Source of the DNA: Bacteroidota bacterium
Lineage (GTDB): Bacteria > Bacteroidota > Bacteroidia > Flavobacteriales_F > PHOS-HE28
Direction of reading: 5' to 3'
DNA length: 64,000 nt
Assembly (NCBI GenBank): GCA_018267155.1
Contig: JAFDZE010000009.1
Span: 1-64,000 of the forward strand
Shown: positions 51,101-59,050 of the stretch, piece by piece
Position numbering within the stretch: the stretch's first letter is position 1
How the letters are laid out: each line of letters opens with the position of its first letter
Translations under genes and position numbers: made by a program
Notes under the pieces: model-generated
The model's database searches: none
Told to the model about the DNA's origin: nothing
Seen by the model: the letters and a program-made list of their open reading frames with translations, nothing else

Positions 51101-51919
51101 TCAGCGGTTCACCACGAAGCGGAATACGCGCCTCACACCGTTCAACTCGGCACAGAGGAAGTAGATCCCTTTGCCGTATGGCGCCATGCTCCATGTTCGC
51201 GACGATCCGGACGTATACAGATGAACGGCCCGACCACTGGCATCGGTGAGTGCAACCGCGTTCACGTTCTCTTCGGTGATCAAGCTGAAGCATTCATTCT
51301 GTTGATCGACAATGACCGCGGCCTCGGGATGAGGTGAAGTGGACTGAAGCCCGGTCCATAAGAAGGCGTTCACGGACATGACATCCGTGGTGATGCACGG
51401 CCCGGTGGTGCAGGACCATTGGAAAATATTCTCGCCAACGTTCAGCCCAGATACCATGGAATAGGGAACGCTCGGGTCGGCAATAACACCGGAACCGCTG
51501 ATGATCGTCCAAAGGCAATAGCTGGGAGACACGGGCGTGTTGGCCATCAACTGCGCGGAGAACGGTGGTGCTATGATGGTCTGGTCCGGACCGGCGTCTG
51601 CGATCATGGGCAGGTCCACCACTCCGATCACGACGGTGTCACTCGTGGTTGCGAAGCCATCGAACACCTCCCATACGAATACATTTTCGCCTGGACACAG
51701 GCCGGTGATCCCAGAACTTGGTGCGTTCGGATCGATGATCGTGGCACAACCCATGAGCAAGGTCCATGTTCCGGTTCCGCCTACCGGCACAGCACTGCCT
51801 TGCATGGTGTAGGCGCCTTCACAAAGCAGGGTATCCGGCCCCGCATCGGCCACCTGCGCCGCGCAGTCCATCGCCAGGAACGAGAAGGAAGCGCCAACTA
51901 CAAGCTGTTCCACACGCAT
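51101..51919 (-). CDS. Secreted PKD/Ig-like protein with T9SS sorting tail
   Basis: A 272-residue exported protein. After a signal peptide (SFSFLAMDCAAQ) it has two Ig-like repeats of about 85 residues: VADAGPDTLLCEGAYTMQGS and IADAGPDQTIIAPPFSAQLM, each with a W-x(L/I)-x-x-G core and a GLxxGEN(V/I)F end, as in SprB-type surface repeats. The last 75 residues (IVDQQNECFSLITEENVNA, GRAVHLYTSG, GIYFLCAELNG) form a type IX sorting tail. ATG 51919 places the signal peptide at the N-terminus. Confidence 0.85.
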   Translation of the reverse strand: MRVEQLVVGASFSFLAMDCAAQVADAGPDTLLCEGAYTMQGSAVPVGGTGTWTLLMGCATIIDPNAPSSGITGLCPGENVFVWEVFDGFATTSDTVVIGVVDLPMIADAGPDQTIIAPPFSAQLMANTPVSPSYCLWTIISGSGVIADPSVPYSMVSGLNVGENIFQWSCTTGPCITTDVMSVNAFLWTGLQSTSPHPEAAVIVDQQNECFSLITEENVNAVALTDASGRAVHLYTSGSSRTWSMAPYGKGIYFLCAELNGVRRVFRFVVNR

Positions 51920-52042
51920 ATTCCGGAAGGTTTTCCGAAAGGAAGCAGGTTGCGGTTCTCGTACCGCCGGGGTCAACGTGAAAGATCCCCGACCTGGGTG
52001 TTGGAGATCGGTATAGCGAAGCGGCCCGATCACACACCGGGA

Positions 52043-52918
52043 TCAGTGTTCGATCAGGAATGTGCGGATGGCCTGGACAAGTTCCTGTGGGGCCTCCTCA
52101 TGGACAAAGTGCCCGGCCTCCGGGAAGGTTCGTACAGTGGCGTGCGGGAGCGCCTGCCGCCATTTCTCCAGCAGGTCCGGCGGGAAGAAGCGGTCCTTCA
52201 TGCCCCAGGCGATCAGCGTGGGGATCGTACGCAGCCGGTCCACCTCTTTCCATTGCGCCGCCCAGAACGGACCAGCGTCGAGCATCTCCTTCACCAGCTT
52301 ATGCAAGGGCTCGCGTGAGGCTGGGGTGGGGAAGACCTGCTTGTACTGCGTATGCAACGCTGGTGTCAGCACCTTCCTGTCACCATAGGCTGTGGGCATC
52401 ATAACGTTCACGCTGAAGTTGAAGCGCAGGTAGGCCAGGCGCCCCAGCCAGCCGCGCATCATCCGCGCTGGCCGCGCGAAACGCTCATCGTCGTTCAAGG
52501 CCCACATCCATGTGTTGTAGAGCACGATCCGCTTAACGTTCCCCGGACGCTCCAGCGCATGCTGCAGCCCGATACCCCCGCCGAAGTCCGTCACCACCAG
52601 CGTCACATCCTGCAGCCCAAGGTTGTCGATGAAGGCCTGTAGTCTTCGGGCGTGTGCCTGCACGGTGAGATCCGCCAAGCGTGGCTTATCGCTCAGGCCG
52701 AAACCCAGGTGATCCACCGCTACACAGCGGTGCGTGCTGCGGAAGGCCTTGATCAGGTGGCGGAAGCCGAAACTCCAATCAGGCGTGCCGTGGACGAAGA
52801 GGATGATCGGACCCTCGCCTTCATCCACGTAATGCATGCGGCCATCGGGATGGGCGAAGGTGTGTGTGGCGAACGGGAACTCGTTACGGTCGAGCCAGGA
52901 TGGTTGTCGGGGATCCAT
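52043..52918 (-). CDS. Haloalkane dehalogenase-like alpha/beta hydrolase
   Basis: A 291-residue hydrolase. The pattern fits haloalkane dehalogenases: HGTPDWS (halide-binding Trp48), nucleophile Asp111 in VVTDFGGGIGLQHALERP, NTWMWAL with a possible second halide Trp, acid Asp in WGMKDRFFPPDLL and base His in EAGHFVHEEAP. The substrate is unknown, and some close relatives hydrolyse epoxides or other esters. No neighbour clue. Confidence 0.85.
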   Translation of the reverse strand: MDPRQPSWLDRNEFPFATHTFAHPDGRMHYVDEGEGPIILFVHGTPDWSFGFRHLIKAFRSTHRCVAVDHLGFGLSDKPRLADLTVQAHARRLQAFIDNLGLQDVTLVVTDFGGGIGLQHALERPGNVKRIVLYNTWMWALNDDERFARPARMMRGWLGRLAYLRFNFSVNVMMPTAYGDRKVLTPALHTQYKQVFPTPASREPLHKLVKEMLDAGPFWAAQWKEVDRLRTIPTLIAWGMKDRFFPPDLLEKWRQALPHATVRTFPEAGHFVHEEAPQELVQAIRTFLIEH

Positions 52919-52972
52919 GGCAGCAAAGCTCCACCACGGGCTGACGCGCGTTCTTGGCGAAAACCAACTTCT

Positions 52973-53560
52973 TCAGATCCGGACGGCGTTGTACAGCTTG
53001 CTGAAATTGGTGGGGTGGATACCGAGGTAGCTCGCGAGGAGCTTGTGCGGAACGAGTTGGAACAGGTGCGGGCTCAGTGCGGCGAACTGCCGGAATCGTT
53101 CCTCCGCACTGGTGCTCACCTGGCGATAGCGCCCCTGCGCCGAGGCGATCAGCATGGCCTCCGTGATCTTCCTGAACAACCGCTCGATGGCGGGATGCGC
53201 GTCATAGAGCCGTTGCAGGTCGGAGTGAGATAGTGCGAGCGCCCGTGTTTCGCTGATGGTCTCCAGCGAGTAGGTGCTGGGGAGTTGCGACAGGAACGAC
53301 TCAGGTATGCCGCTGATGCCTACCGGATAGGTGAAGGCCATCACGTACGACTTGTCATCCTTATGGAAGTAGCTGTATTGTACACCTTCGAGGATGAACA
53401 GCAGGTCGCGTTGCACGTCGCCCACGCCGGTGATCACCTGGCCGCGATCGTATGTCCTCGTTCGGAACGCGGCGACCATCGCGTTCCACGGCCCATCCTC
53501 CAGAGGGTGGAAGAGCTGCAGGTAGTCCCGCACGGCGCGATGATCGTTCGCAAGGTTCAT
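52973..53560 (-). CDS. Crp/Fnr family regulator
   Basis: A 195-residue regulator with an N-terminal cyclic-nucleotide-binding-type beta roll (YDRGQVITGVGDVQRDLLFI, GVQYSYFHKDDKSYVMAF) and a C-terminal helix-turn-helix ending LLASYLGIHPTNFSKLYNAV. The phosphate-binding residues of true cAMP sites are not evident, so the ligand is uncertain. ATG 53560 fits the family; an upstream frame reaches into WbqC. It follows the WbqC gene after 2 bases. Confidence 0.87.
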   Translation of the reverse strand: MNLANDHRAVRDYLQLFHPLEDGPWNAMVAAFRTRTYDRGQVITGVGDVQRDLLFILEGVQYSYFHKDDKSYVMAFTYPVGISGIPESFLSQLPSTYSLETISETRALALSHSDLQRLYDAHPAIERLFRKITEAMLIASAQGRYRQVSTSAEERFRQFAALSPHLFQLVPHKLLASYLGIHPTNFSKLYNAVRI

Positions 53561-53562
53561 GA

Positions 53563-54246
53563 TCAGGTACGAAGATGCACCAGGGACCGCGGCCCGCAGT
53601 TGCACACCAGGTCGATCACGCTCAGACGAGGAACGAAGCCGTGCCGGTCCGCGAACACCTGCGGATAGGGTGGGCAGGGGCTTACTTCGGAAGGCAGCGT
53701 GCGTTTGGGGTGGAAGGAAGTGCGCAAGTCCAGCAGGGGAGACCGTTCCTCCAATGGCGTGGAAGGCGTCACCGGACCGGAACCTCCGGCTGTCACGTGG
53801 TAGGAGTCGCCCTCTACGTACTGTTCGGAGACCAACACTTCGGTAGTGACCCCCAGCCACTTCATGCCCAAGGCAAGAGTGGCGAGGTCCAGATCCACCA
53901 AACGATCGTACTTCCGGAGCACGACGTCTTCAATGTCGTCGATGTAGTGGATGAACCAGGGTGTTTGCCCATACGCGCTGCGGATGGCATGCAGGTGCTG
54001 CTGTGGCCAGCTTTCAACGTAGCTGAGGCCTACGGTGCGCAAGGGCATCTTGTTGCCGTGGTCCCGGGCTATCTGCACGTTGAGGTGTTGCACGCCGTTC
54101 GGGCCAACGATGCTGGTCCGCGTCCGGTAGCTCTGGCGCTCGTAGTGCTCGCCAACGTCAATGACCACGCGATGGTGTTGCGCCAGCAGGCGGTAGTGTT
54201 CCACGCTGCCGAAGTAGAAGGAGGAGAGGAGCGGGATGGGTTCCAA
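53563..54246 (-). CDS. WbqC family protein
   Basis: A 227-residue WbqC-like protein: LLSSFYFGSVEHYRLLAQHH, VGEHYERQSYRTRTSIVGPN (the HYxKQSYRNR-like motif), LSYVESWPQQHLHAIRSAYG and WFIHYIDDIEDVVLRKYDRL. Bacteroidota carry this family widely, and it has been linked to O-antigen or sugar processing without a proven reaction. It lies before a Crp/Fnr gene and is divergent from the NlpE-like lipoprotein. Confidence 0.88.
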   Translation of the reverse strand: MEPIPLLSSFYFGSVEHYRLLAQHHRVVIDVGEHYERQSYRTRTSIVGPNGVQHLNVQIARDHGNKMPLRTVGLSYVESWPQQHLHAIRSAYGQTPWFIHYIDDIEDVVLRKYDRLVDLDLATLALGMKWLGVTTEVLVSEQYVEGDSYHVTAGGSGPVTPSTPLEERSPLLDLRTSFHPKRTLPSEVSPCPPYPQVFADRHGFVPRLSVIDLVCNCGPRSLVHLRT

Positions 54247-54278
54247 GGGTGCGAAGATGGATCGGTATTTTGGCCGAC

Positions 54279-55034
54279 ATGAAGCTTATTGTCCGACACG
54301 CACCCCTGTTCGCATTGTTCGTCGCTTGCGGTGATCCCCCGTCCGATACGGGCAAGGTCGTTGCTCCGGACAGTCCTTCGGTGATTGTGGATACCCCGAA
54401 ACTCGCAGCGAACTGGCCCGGTTATTATTCGGACACCCTGCCGTGCCTGGATTGCCCTGGCCTGGATACCCAGCTCTGGATCCGGAGCGACAGCACCTTC
54501 ATCCGCTTGCAGAAGCGCATCGGTCTGGACAGCATCCCCGAGGGCATCATTGGTCGGTGGCATGTGGTCAACGGGCTGATGACCGTCGGCTACACCGGTG
54601 ATAAGCCCGAGTTCTATCGCTACACCGCCGACGGCCTGCTCACGGTGGATGAGATGGGCGTCGCTGACAACAGCAAGCAGGACTGGACGATCGAAAAGTT
54701 CGCGGACGAGATCGGTGACGCGATCCCGCGAATGCGGCTCATCGGGACCTTTACCTATTGGGCCGATTCCCAGAGCTTCCAGCCGTGTGGTGCGGAATTC
54801 TCCTGGCCTTGCACCGGGGGCATGGATCTAGGCGAGGAGGAGGGCGAGCCGATCGTGCGGTTCAACAATGCCGACCTGCAGAAGGCCTACAAGCAGGCGG
54901 TGAAACGCAGCGGCGATCCATGGACGGTTGAAGCGATCTGCACCTTGGGTATGGGGCCGGCCGCCGAAGGCGATGGTGCGGATGAGTACATCTTCATCGA
55001 ACAGCTTCCACGAACGATCGAACGGTGCCCGTGA
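54279..55034 (+). CDS. NlpE-like envelope lipoprotein
   Basis: A 251-residue lipoprotein. The signal peptide ends with ALFVACGDPP (lipobox). The N-terminal domain has the NlpE element YYSDTLPCLDCPGLDTQLWI with a C-x-x-C pair, then FIRLQKRIGLDSIPEGIIGR. In other bacteria NlpE-type proteins sense envelope stress or copper. The C-terminal half has two more Cys (PCGAEFSWPCTGG) and no clear family. Divergent from WbqC. Confidence 0.82.
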   Translation: MKLIVRHAPLFALFVACGDPPSDTGKVVAPDSPSVIVDTPKLAANWPGYYSDTLPCLDCPGLDTQLWIRSDSTFIRLQKRIGLDSIPEGIIGRWHVVNGLMTVGYTGDKPEFYRYTADGLLTVDEMGVADNSKQDWTIEKFADEIGDAIPRMRLIGTFTYWADSQSFQPCGAEFSWPCTGGMDLGEEEGEPIVRFNNADLQKAYKQAVKRSGDPWTVEAICTLGMGPAAEGDGADEYIFIEQLPRTIERCP

Positions 55035-55191
55035 CCCGGGACCTCAGTGTGCCGTTGGCCGTTCATGAATGCCCCATCGATCCGGCTTGGACCGGATGCA
55101 CTGCGGGCCATGTGCGCCGATGGTTCCGGCTGAGGAACCGGGTGTGCGTATCGATGACCCGACAAGGGCCGGAGCACGATCCTCCTGCGGC

Positions 55192-55848
55192 TCAGCGCAT
55201 GTCGTTCACCTCCACACCCGGATACTTGCCCTTGTCGAAGGTGAACACGCTGTCGTAGATGTCCGGATTGGGCACGAATTTCTTCAGGGTGTAGGTCACC
55301 TCGTTGCCGTCCTTGTACAGGATGCGCACAACGCGGGGCTGCATGCGGGCCTTGTCGATGGTCATCACCACCGTGTGGTATGGTTTTTTACCGGGTTCCA
55401 GCGGGAACAGCTTGATGGTCTGCTCAACGGTGCCATCCGCGGCCTTTTTCTCTTCCACGAACTGGCTCTTGAAGCCCTGCTGGTAGATGGTGAAGAGTTT
55501 GGTGGGGTCAAGTTCCTTCTCCATCTCGGCCGGGTCCGTGATGGTGACCTCGTTGCTCTTCTTGCTGTAGGTCCACACCGCCTGGCCGTCGTTGATCACC
55601 GTGTTGTCGGCCACCACCAGGTTGAACAGCTTGCCCTTTACACGCACGTTGCCCTCTTGCTTCACGTTCAACTGGCTCGACTTGTTCACCAGCGTGTTGG
55701 TGAAGTCCGCCTCGAAGCTCGTCCACGTCTTGCTCTTGGCGATCAACTGGTCCACAATGGCCTTGCTTTTCGGATCGTCCTGTGCGCACGCGGAATGTCC
55801 GAGCAGGAACAGGGTGGCCGTGGACAGGAGGAAGGAGGTGGTTCTCAT
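55192..55848 (-). CDS. LolA-like outer membrane lipoprotein carrier
   Basis: A 218-residue periplasmic protein with a signal peptide (LLSTATLFLLGHSACAQ). The LolA fold is read from SKTWTSFEADFTNTLVNKSS, GKLFNLVVADNTVINDGQAV with WTYSKKSNEVTI, and DIYDSVFTFDKGKYPG at the end. It would carry lipoproteins across the periplasm, serving the several lipoproteins in this window. ATG 55848 starts the signal peptide; longer in-frame starts are not convincing. Confidence 0.88.
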   Translation of the reverse strand: MRTTSFLLSTATLFLLGHSACAQDDPKSKAIVDQLIAKSKTWTSFEADFTNTLVNKSSQLNVKQEGNVRVKGKLFNLVVADNTVINDGQAVWTYSKKSNEVTITDPAEMEKELDPTKLFTIYQQGFKSQFVEEKKAADGTVEQTIKLFPLEPGKKPYHTVVMTIDKARMQPRVVRILYKDGNEVTYTLKKFVPNPDIYDSVFTFDKGKYPGVEVNDMR

Positions 55849-55934
55849 GGCGGTGCGAAAGTATTCCCGGTACAAGGACCGGTGACGGGGTGCCTCTGGC
55901 AAGACGCGTGCCGTGACTTCAGCCGCCAGGGCCA

Positions 55935-56444
55935 TCAGGCGGCCTTCCGAGGCGAACGCTTGGCGACGGGCTTCCGGGGCTTGCGCCATTTGAGCATGGT
56001 CCCCTTGCACTTGGGCGATCCGCAACGGCACGTCCAGGCTTCCAATTCGGCCTTGGTGGGCGGTGTGTCCAGTCTGATCCCATAATCGTACGTGATCTCC
56101 TCGCCCTTGGCGATCGCCCGGCGGGCCTCGATGATCACCTTGTCCTTGCGGCGGTCCTTGCCCTTGTGCTCATGCACGAAGGCAACCGCGTTGGGCGAGC
56201 AACCGGTGTTGATCCAGCGTGCATCGTTGGCTTCGCGGTTGCCGTCGATCACCCATTCATCGTTCAGGATGAACAGGAACGTGTGGCCCGATTCCATGTC
56301 CGTGCTGTAGCGTTCGTCCGATTCCGCGTGCGTGATCAGCCTGCCCGTGTACTCGATGATGGGCTCACCTTTCTTGATGTCGGCGGTGGCGAACACGCCA
56401 CGGCCATGGATCCTCGATCCGCGGACTTCCACTTTCTGTTTCAT
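55935..56444 (-). CDS. SET domain protein methyltransferase-like
   Basis: A 169-residue SET-domain protein. Motif I HGRGVFATADIKKGEPIIEY, motif III NDARWINTGCSPNA (the R-x-x-N-H-S-C-x-P-N pattern with Thr-Gly replacing His-Ser) and motif IV EEITYDYGI are present. A post-SET Cys cluster C-x-C-x4-C (TCRCGSPKCKGT) ends the domain, followed by a basic tail rich in Lys/Arg/Pro. SET enzymes use SAM to methylate Lys; the substrate here is unknown. Confidence 0.88.
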   Translation of the reverse strand: MKQKVEVRGSRIHGRGVFATADIKKGEPIIEYTGRLITHAESDERYSTDMESGHTFLFILNDEWVIDGNREANDARWINTGCSPNAVAFVHEHKGKDRRKDKVIIEARRAIAKGEEITYDYGIRLDTPPTKAELEAWTCRCGSPKCKGTMLKWRKPRKPVAKRSPRKAA

Positions 56445-56550
56445 GTCTACCGGAATGATCGTTCGTCGCTGGGGCCGGTCGGCTTTGCGGCCGCGAATTT
56501 GCATCAACAAGGCATGCGCCCGACATGGTCCTGCGAGTTCCTCCAGCACA

Positions 56551-57978
56551 TCAGAAATAGGCCGCGCACACCACCACAGCCGTGATCACGCACACCAGGT
56601 CCACCAGCAGCATCACCCCGAGCGCGTAGCGGCTGTCCTTCACGTTCACGCTGCCGAAATACAACGCTACCACGTAAAAGGTGGTTTCTGCCGCACCCTG
56701 GAAAAGGCAGACCAGGCGGCCGGTGAGGCTGTCGGCCCCGTACGTTTCCATGGCGTCGAGCAGGAAACCGCGCGCACCTCCGGCGCTGAACGGACGCATG
56801 AGCGCCACGGGTATCGCATCGATCACTTCGCGGCTCACGCCCACCGCGCCAAGCAGCCACGCCATGCCGTCCATCACCATGCCCATGAGCCCGCTGTTGC
56901 GGAAGATGCTGAGCGCACCGAGCATGGCGATCATGTACGGCAGCACGCGAAGGCCCGTGGTGAAGCCGTCCTTGGCGCCCTCGATGAAGGAGTCGAACAG
57001 ATTCGTTCCCTTCTCGATGAAGTTTTTCTCCTTCAAGAAGGCGTACAGCACGATCAGGGCGATGATGACCAGCAGCAGTCCATTGCTCAAGTTGTCCGTG
57101 AAGTGCGATCTGCCGAGGCCGGTCAGGGTCATCAGGTAGGCCATCAACCCCGCGATGAGGCCTCCGACGCCTGCCACGAAGAGGACCACAGGCAGGTTCA
57201 GCAGGTTGATGCGCTGGCGGATGGCCACGAACACCATGGCCGCCAACGTGCCCACGAACGAGGTGATGATCAGCGGGATCATGATGTCCGCCGGATTCGC
57301 CGCGCCTTTGGCCGCCCGGTAGCCGATGATGCTCGCCGGAAGCAGTGTGAGGCCCGCAGCGTGCAGGCACAAGAACATGATCTGGCTGTCCGTGGCGCGG
57401 TCCTTCGTGGGATTGTCGGCCTGCATGCTCTCCATGGCCTTCAGGCCGAATGGGGTGGCCGCGCTGTCCAGCCCGAGGAAGTTCGCCGCGAAGTTCAGGG
57501 TCATGTACCCGTACGCCGGGTGGTCCTTGCGCAGACCCGGGAAGATCCGGTGAAAGATGGGGGCGAGCGCGCGCGCCAGTTTCTCCATGGCCCGCGCGTC
57601 CACCAGCAGGTTCAACAGCCCGCAGAAGAAGGTGAGATACCCGATGAGCGGTAACCAGATGCCCGTGATCGTGTTCTCGCAGGTGGGGAACAGGCCGTCG
57701 GCCGGTACCGTGCCCACATGCACTTGCACGTTGCCCGCCTTGCTCAGGGTGTACAACGTGTCGCCCTGTTGCACACCTGCGTTCCCGGCACTTCGCAGGG
57801 CCGCCAGCCATTCGGTGCCCGCGACGGACAGCGTGTCCCGTTCGGCCACCACCAGCGGTTCCCCCTGCTCCCCGTTGGCCAGTATGCCCAATGAATAGAT
57901 CCGGCCGCTGAACAGGTTGAACAGCACGAACCCGATGCTCAGCAGGAGCATCCACGTCCAGAATCGGCTCAGGGCCAT
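56551..57978 (-). CDS. SpmA-SpmB-like nucleoside-recognition (Gate) membrane protein
   Basis: A 475-residue membrane protein joining both Gate (nucleoside recognition) halves that in Bacillus are spmA and spmB. The first half has LNFAANFLGLDSAATPFGLK with helices around it; the second has GLRVLPYMIAMLGALSIFRN, PVALMRPFSAGGARGFLLDA and LFQGAAETTFYVVALYFGSV. In spore formers these drive spore dehydration; here a solute or ion gate is inferred, as the organism is not a spore former. Divergent from mscS across 230 bases. Confidence 0.88.
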   Translation of the reverse strand: MALSRFWTWMLLLSIGFVLFNLFSGRIYSLGILANGEQGEPLVVAERDTLSVAGTEWLAALRSAGNAGVQQGDTLYTLSKAGNVQVHVGTVPADGLFPTCENTITGIWLPLIGYLTFFCGLLNLLVDARAMEKLARALAPIFHRIFPGLRKDHPAYGYMTLNFAANFLGLDSAATPFGLKAMESMQADNPTKDRATDSQIMFLCLHAAGLTLLPASIIGYRAAKGAANPADIMIPLIITSFVGTLAAMVFVAIRQRINLLNLPVVLFVAGVGGLIAGLMAYLMTLTGLGRSHFTDNLSNGLLLVIIALIVLYAFLKEKNFIEKGTNLFDSFIEGAKDGFTTGLRVLPYMIAMLGALSIFRNSGLMGMVMDGMAWLLGAVGVSREVIDAIPVALMRPFSAGGARGFLLDAMETYGADSLTGRLVCLFQGAAETTFYVVALYFGSVNVKDSRYALGVMLLVDLVCVITAVVVCAAYF

Positions 57979-58208
57979 CGGCTACAGCGATCTGATCGTG
58001 GCAAAGGAGGTGAGCGGCGGTTGTGCTGTACGGGCGTTCCGCTTGTTCCGGCCAACAGCCCGGTGTGGATGGCCTGTGTCCGTGCGCGTACATGAAAGTG
58101 GTATGAGCGCATGCCGGAATGTCCCGCTGTGGTAAGATCGCCATCCTTCCCCGTGACGAACCGGGGCCTGCGTCGTCCAATAGTTTCCCGCACCAACCTG
58201 CTGAACCC

Positions 58209-59033
58209 ATGAACGAACAAGTGAACAAGGTCAATGAATGGGGTGAGAAGGCCCTGTCGTCCATCATCGATTACGCCCCCAAGATCCTGATGGCACTCGT
58301 CATCCTGTGGATCGGTACCATCCTGATCCGCATGCTGGCCCGACTCCTGGGCAAGGTGCTCGATCGGCGCGGCGTGGAGCCCACGCTGAAACGGTTCCTG
58401 CACAGCTTGGTCACCATCTCTTTGCGCATACTGCTGTTCATCACCTGCATCCAGATGCTCGGGGTGCAGACCACCAGTTTCATCGCCATCATCGGTGCCG
58501 CGGGCCTGGCGGTGGGCCTGGCTTTGCAGGGCACACTGGCGAACTTCGCCGGAGGCACGCTCATCCTGCTCTTCAAACCGTACAAACTGGGCGACCTTAT
58601 CGATGCCCAAGGCGTCCTCGGAACGGTGAAGGAGATCCAGATCTTCACGACCGTGCTGCTCACGCCGGAGAACAAGACCGCCATCATCCCCAACGGCGCC
58701 ATGGCCAATGGGAACATCATCAACTACAGCGCGGATGGTCGTATGCGCGTCGATCTCGCCTTCATGGTCAACGGTTCCGAGTCCGTTCCGCGTGTGCGCG
58801 AGGTGCTTTTGCGCGCAATGGCCGATGACCCGAAGGTCCTGAAGGATCCCGCACCTTCCGTCGCCGTGAACAAGCTCCACATGGAGGGGGTTGAACTGGC
58901 TGTACGGCCCTGGTGCGATCCGGCCCATTATTGGGACGTGTATTTCGGTACCTATGAAAAGGGACGCGAAGCACTTGCGGCGGCAGGGATCAAAGGGCCC
59001 CAGAAGGAGATGGTGGTGAAACAGGGCGGCTGA
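58209..59033 (+). CDS. Small mechanosensitive channel, MscS family
   Basis: A 274-residue MscS-type channel. TM helices 1-2 (ILMALVILWIGTILIRMLAR, LLFITCIQMLGVQTTSFIAI), then the pore-lining TM3 GAAGLAVGLALQGTLANFAGG with its Gly/Ala pattern, and a beta domain with IPNGAMANGNIINYS. It releases solutes on osmotic downshock. ATG 58209 (MNEQVNKVNEW) is the family start; an upstream frame to 58119 is not conserved. Confidence 0.93.
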   Translation: MNEQVNKVNEWGEKALSSIIDYAPKILMALVILWIGTILIRMLARLLGKVLDRRGVEPTLKRFLHSLVTISLRILLFITCIQMLGVQTTSFIAIIGAAGLAVGLALQGTLANFAGGTLILLFKPYKLGDLIDAQGVLGTVKEIQIFTTVLLTPENKTAIIPNGAMANGNIINYSADGRMRVDLAFMVNGSESVPRVREVLLRAMADDPKVLKDPAPSVAVNKLHMEGVELAVRPWCDPAHYWDVYFGTYEKGREALAAAGIKGPQKEMVVKQGG

Positions 59034-59050
59034 CGGCCGCGAGGCCTGCT

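Noticed and set aside
57979-58208. Spore-forming lifestyle suggested by the SpmAB-like gene
   Set aside because: Gate-domain proteins of this kind are common in non-spore-formers, and no sporulation genes are present.
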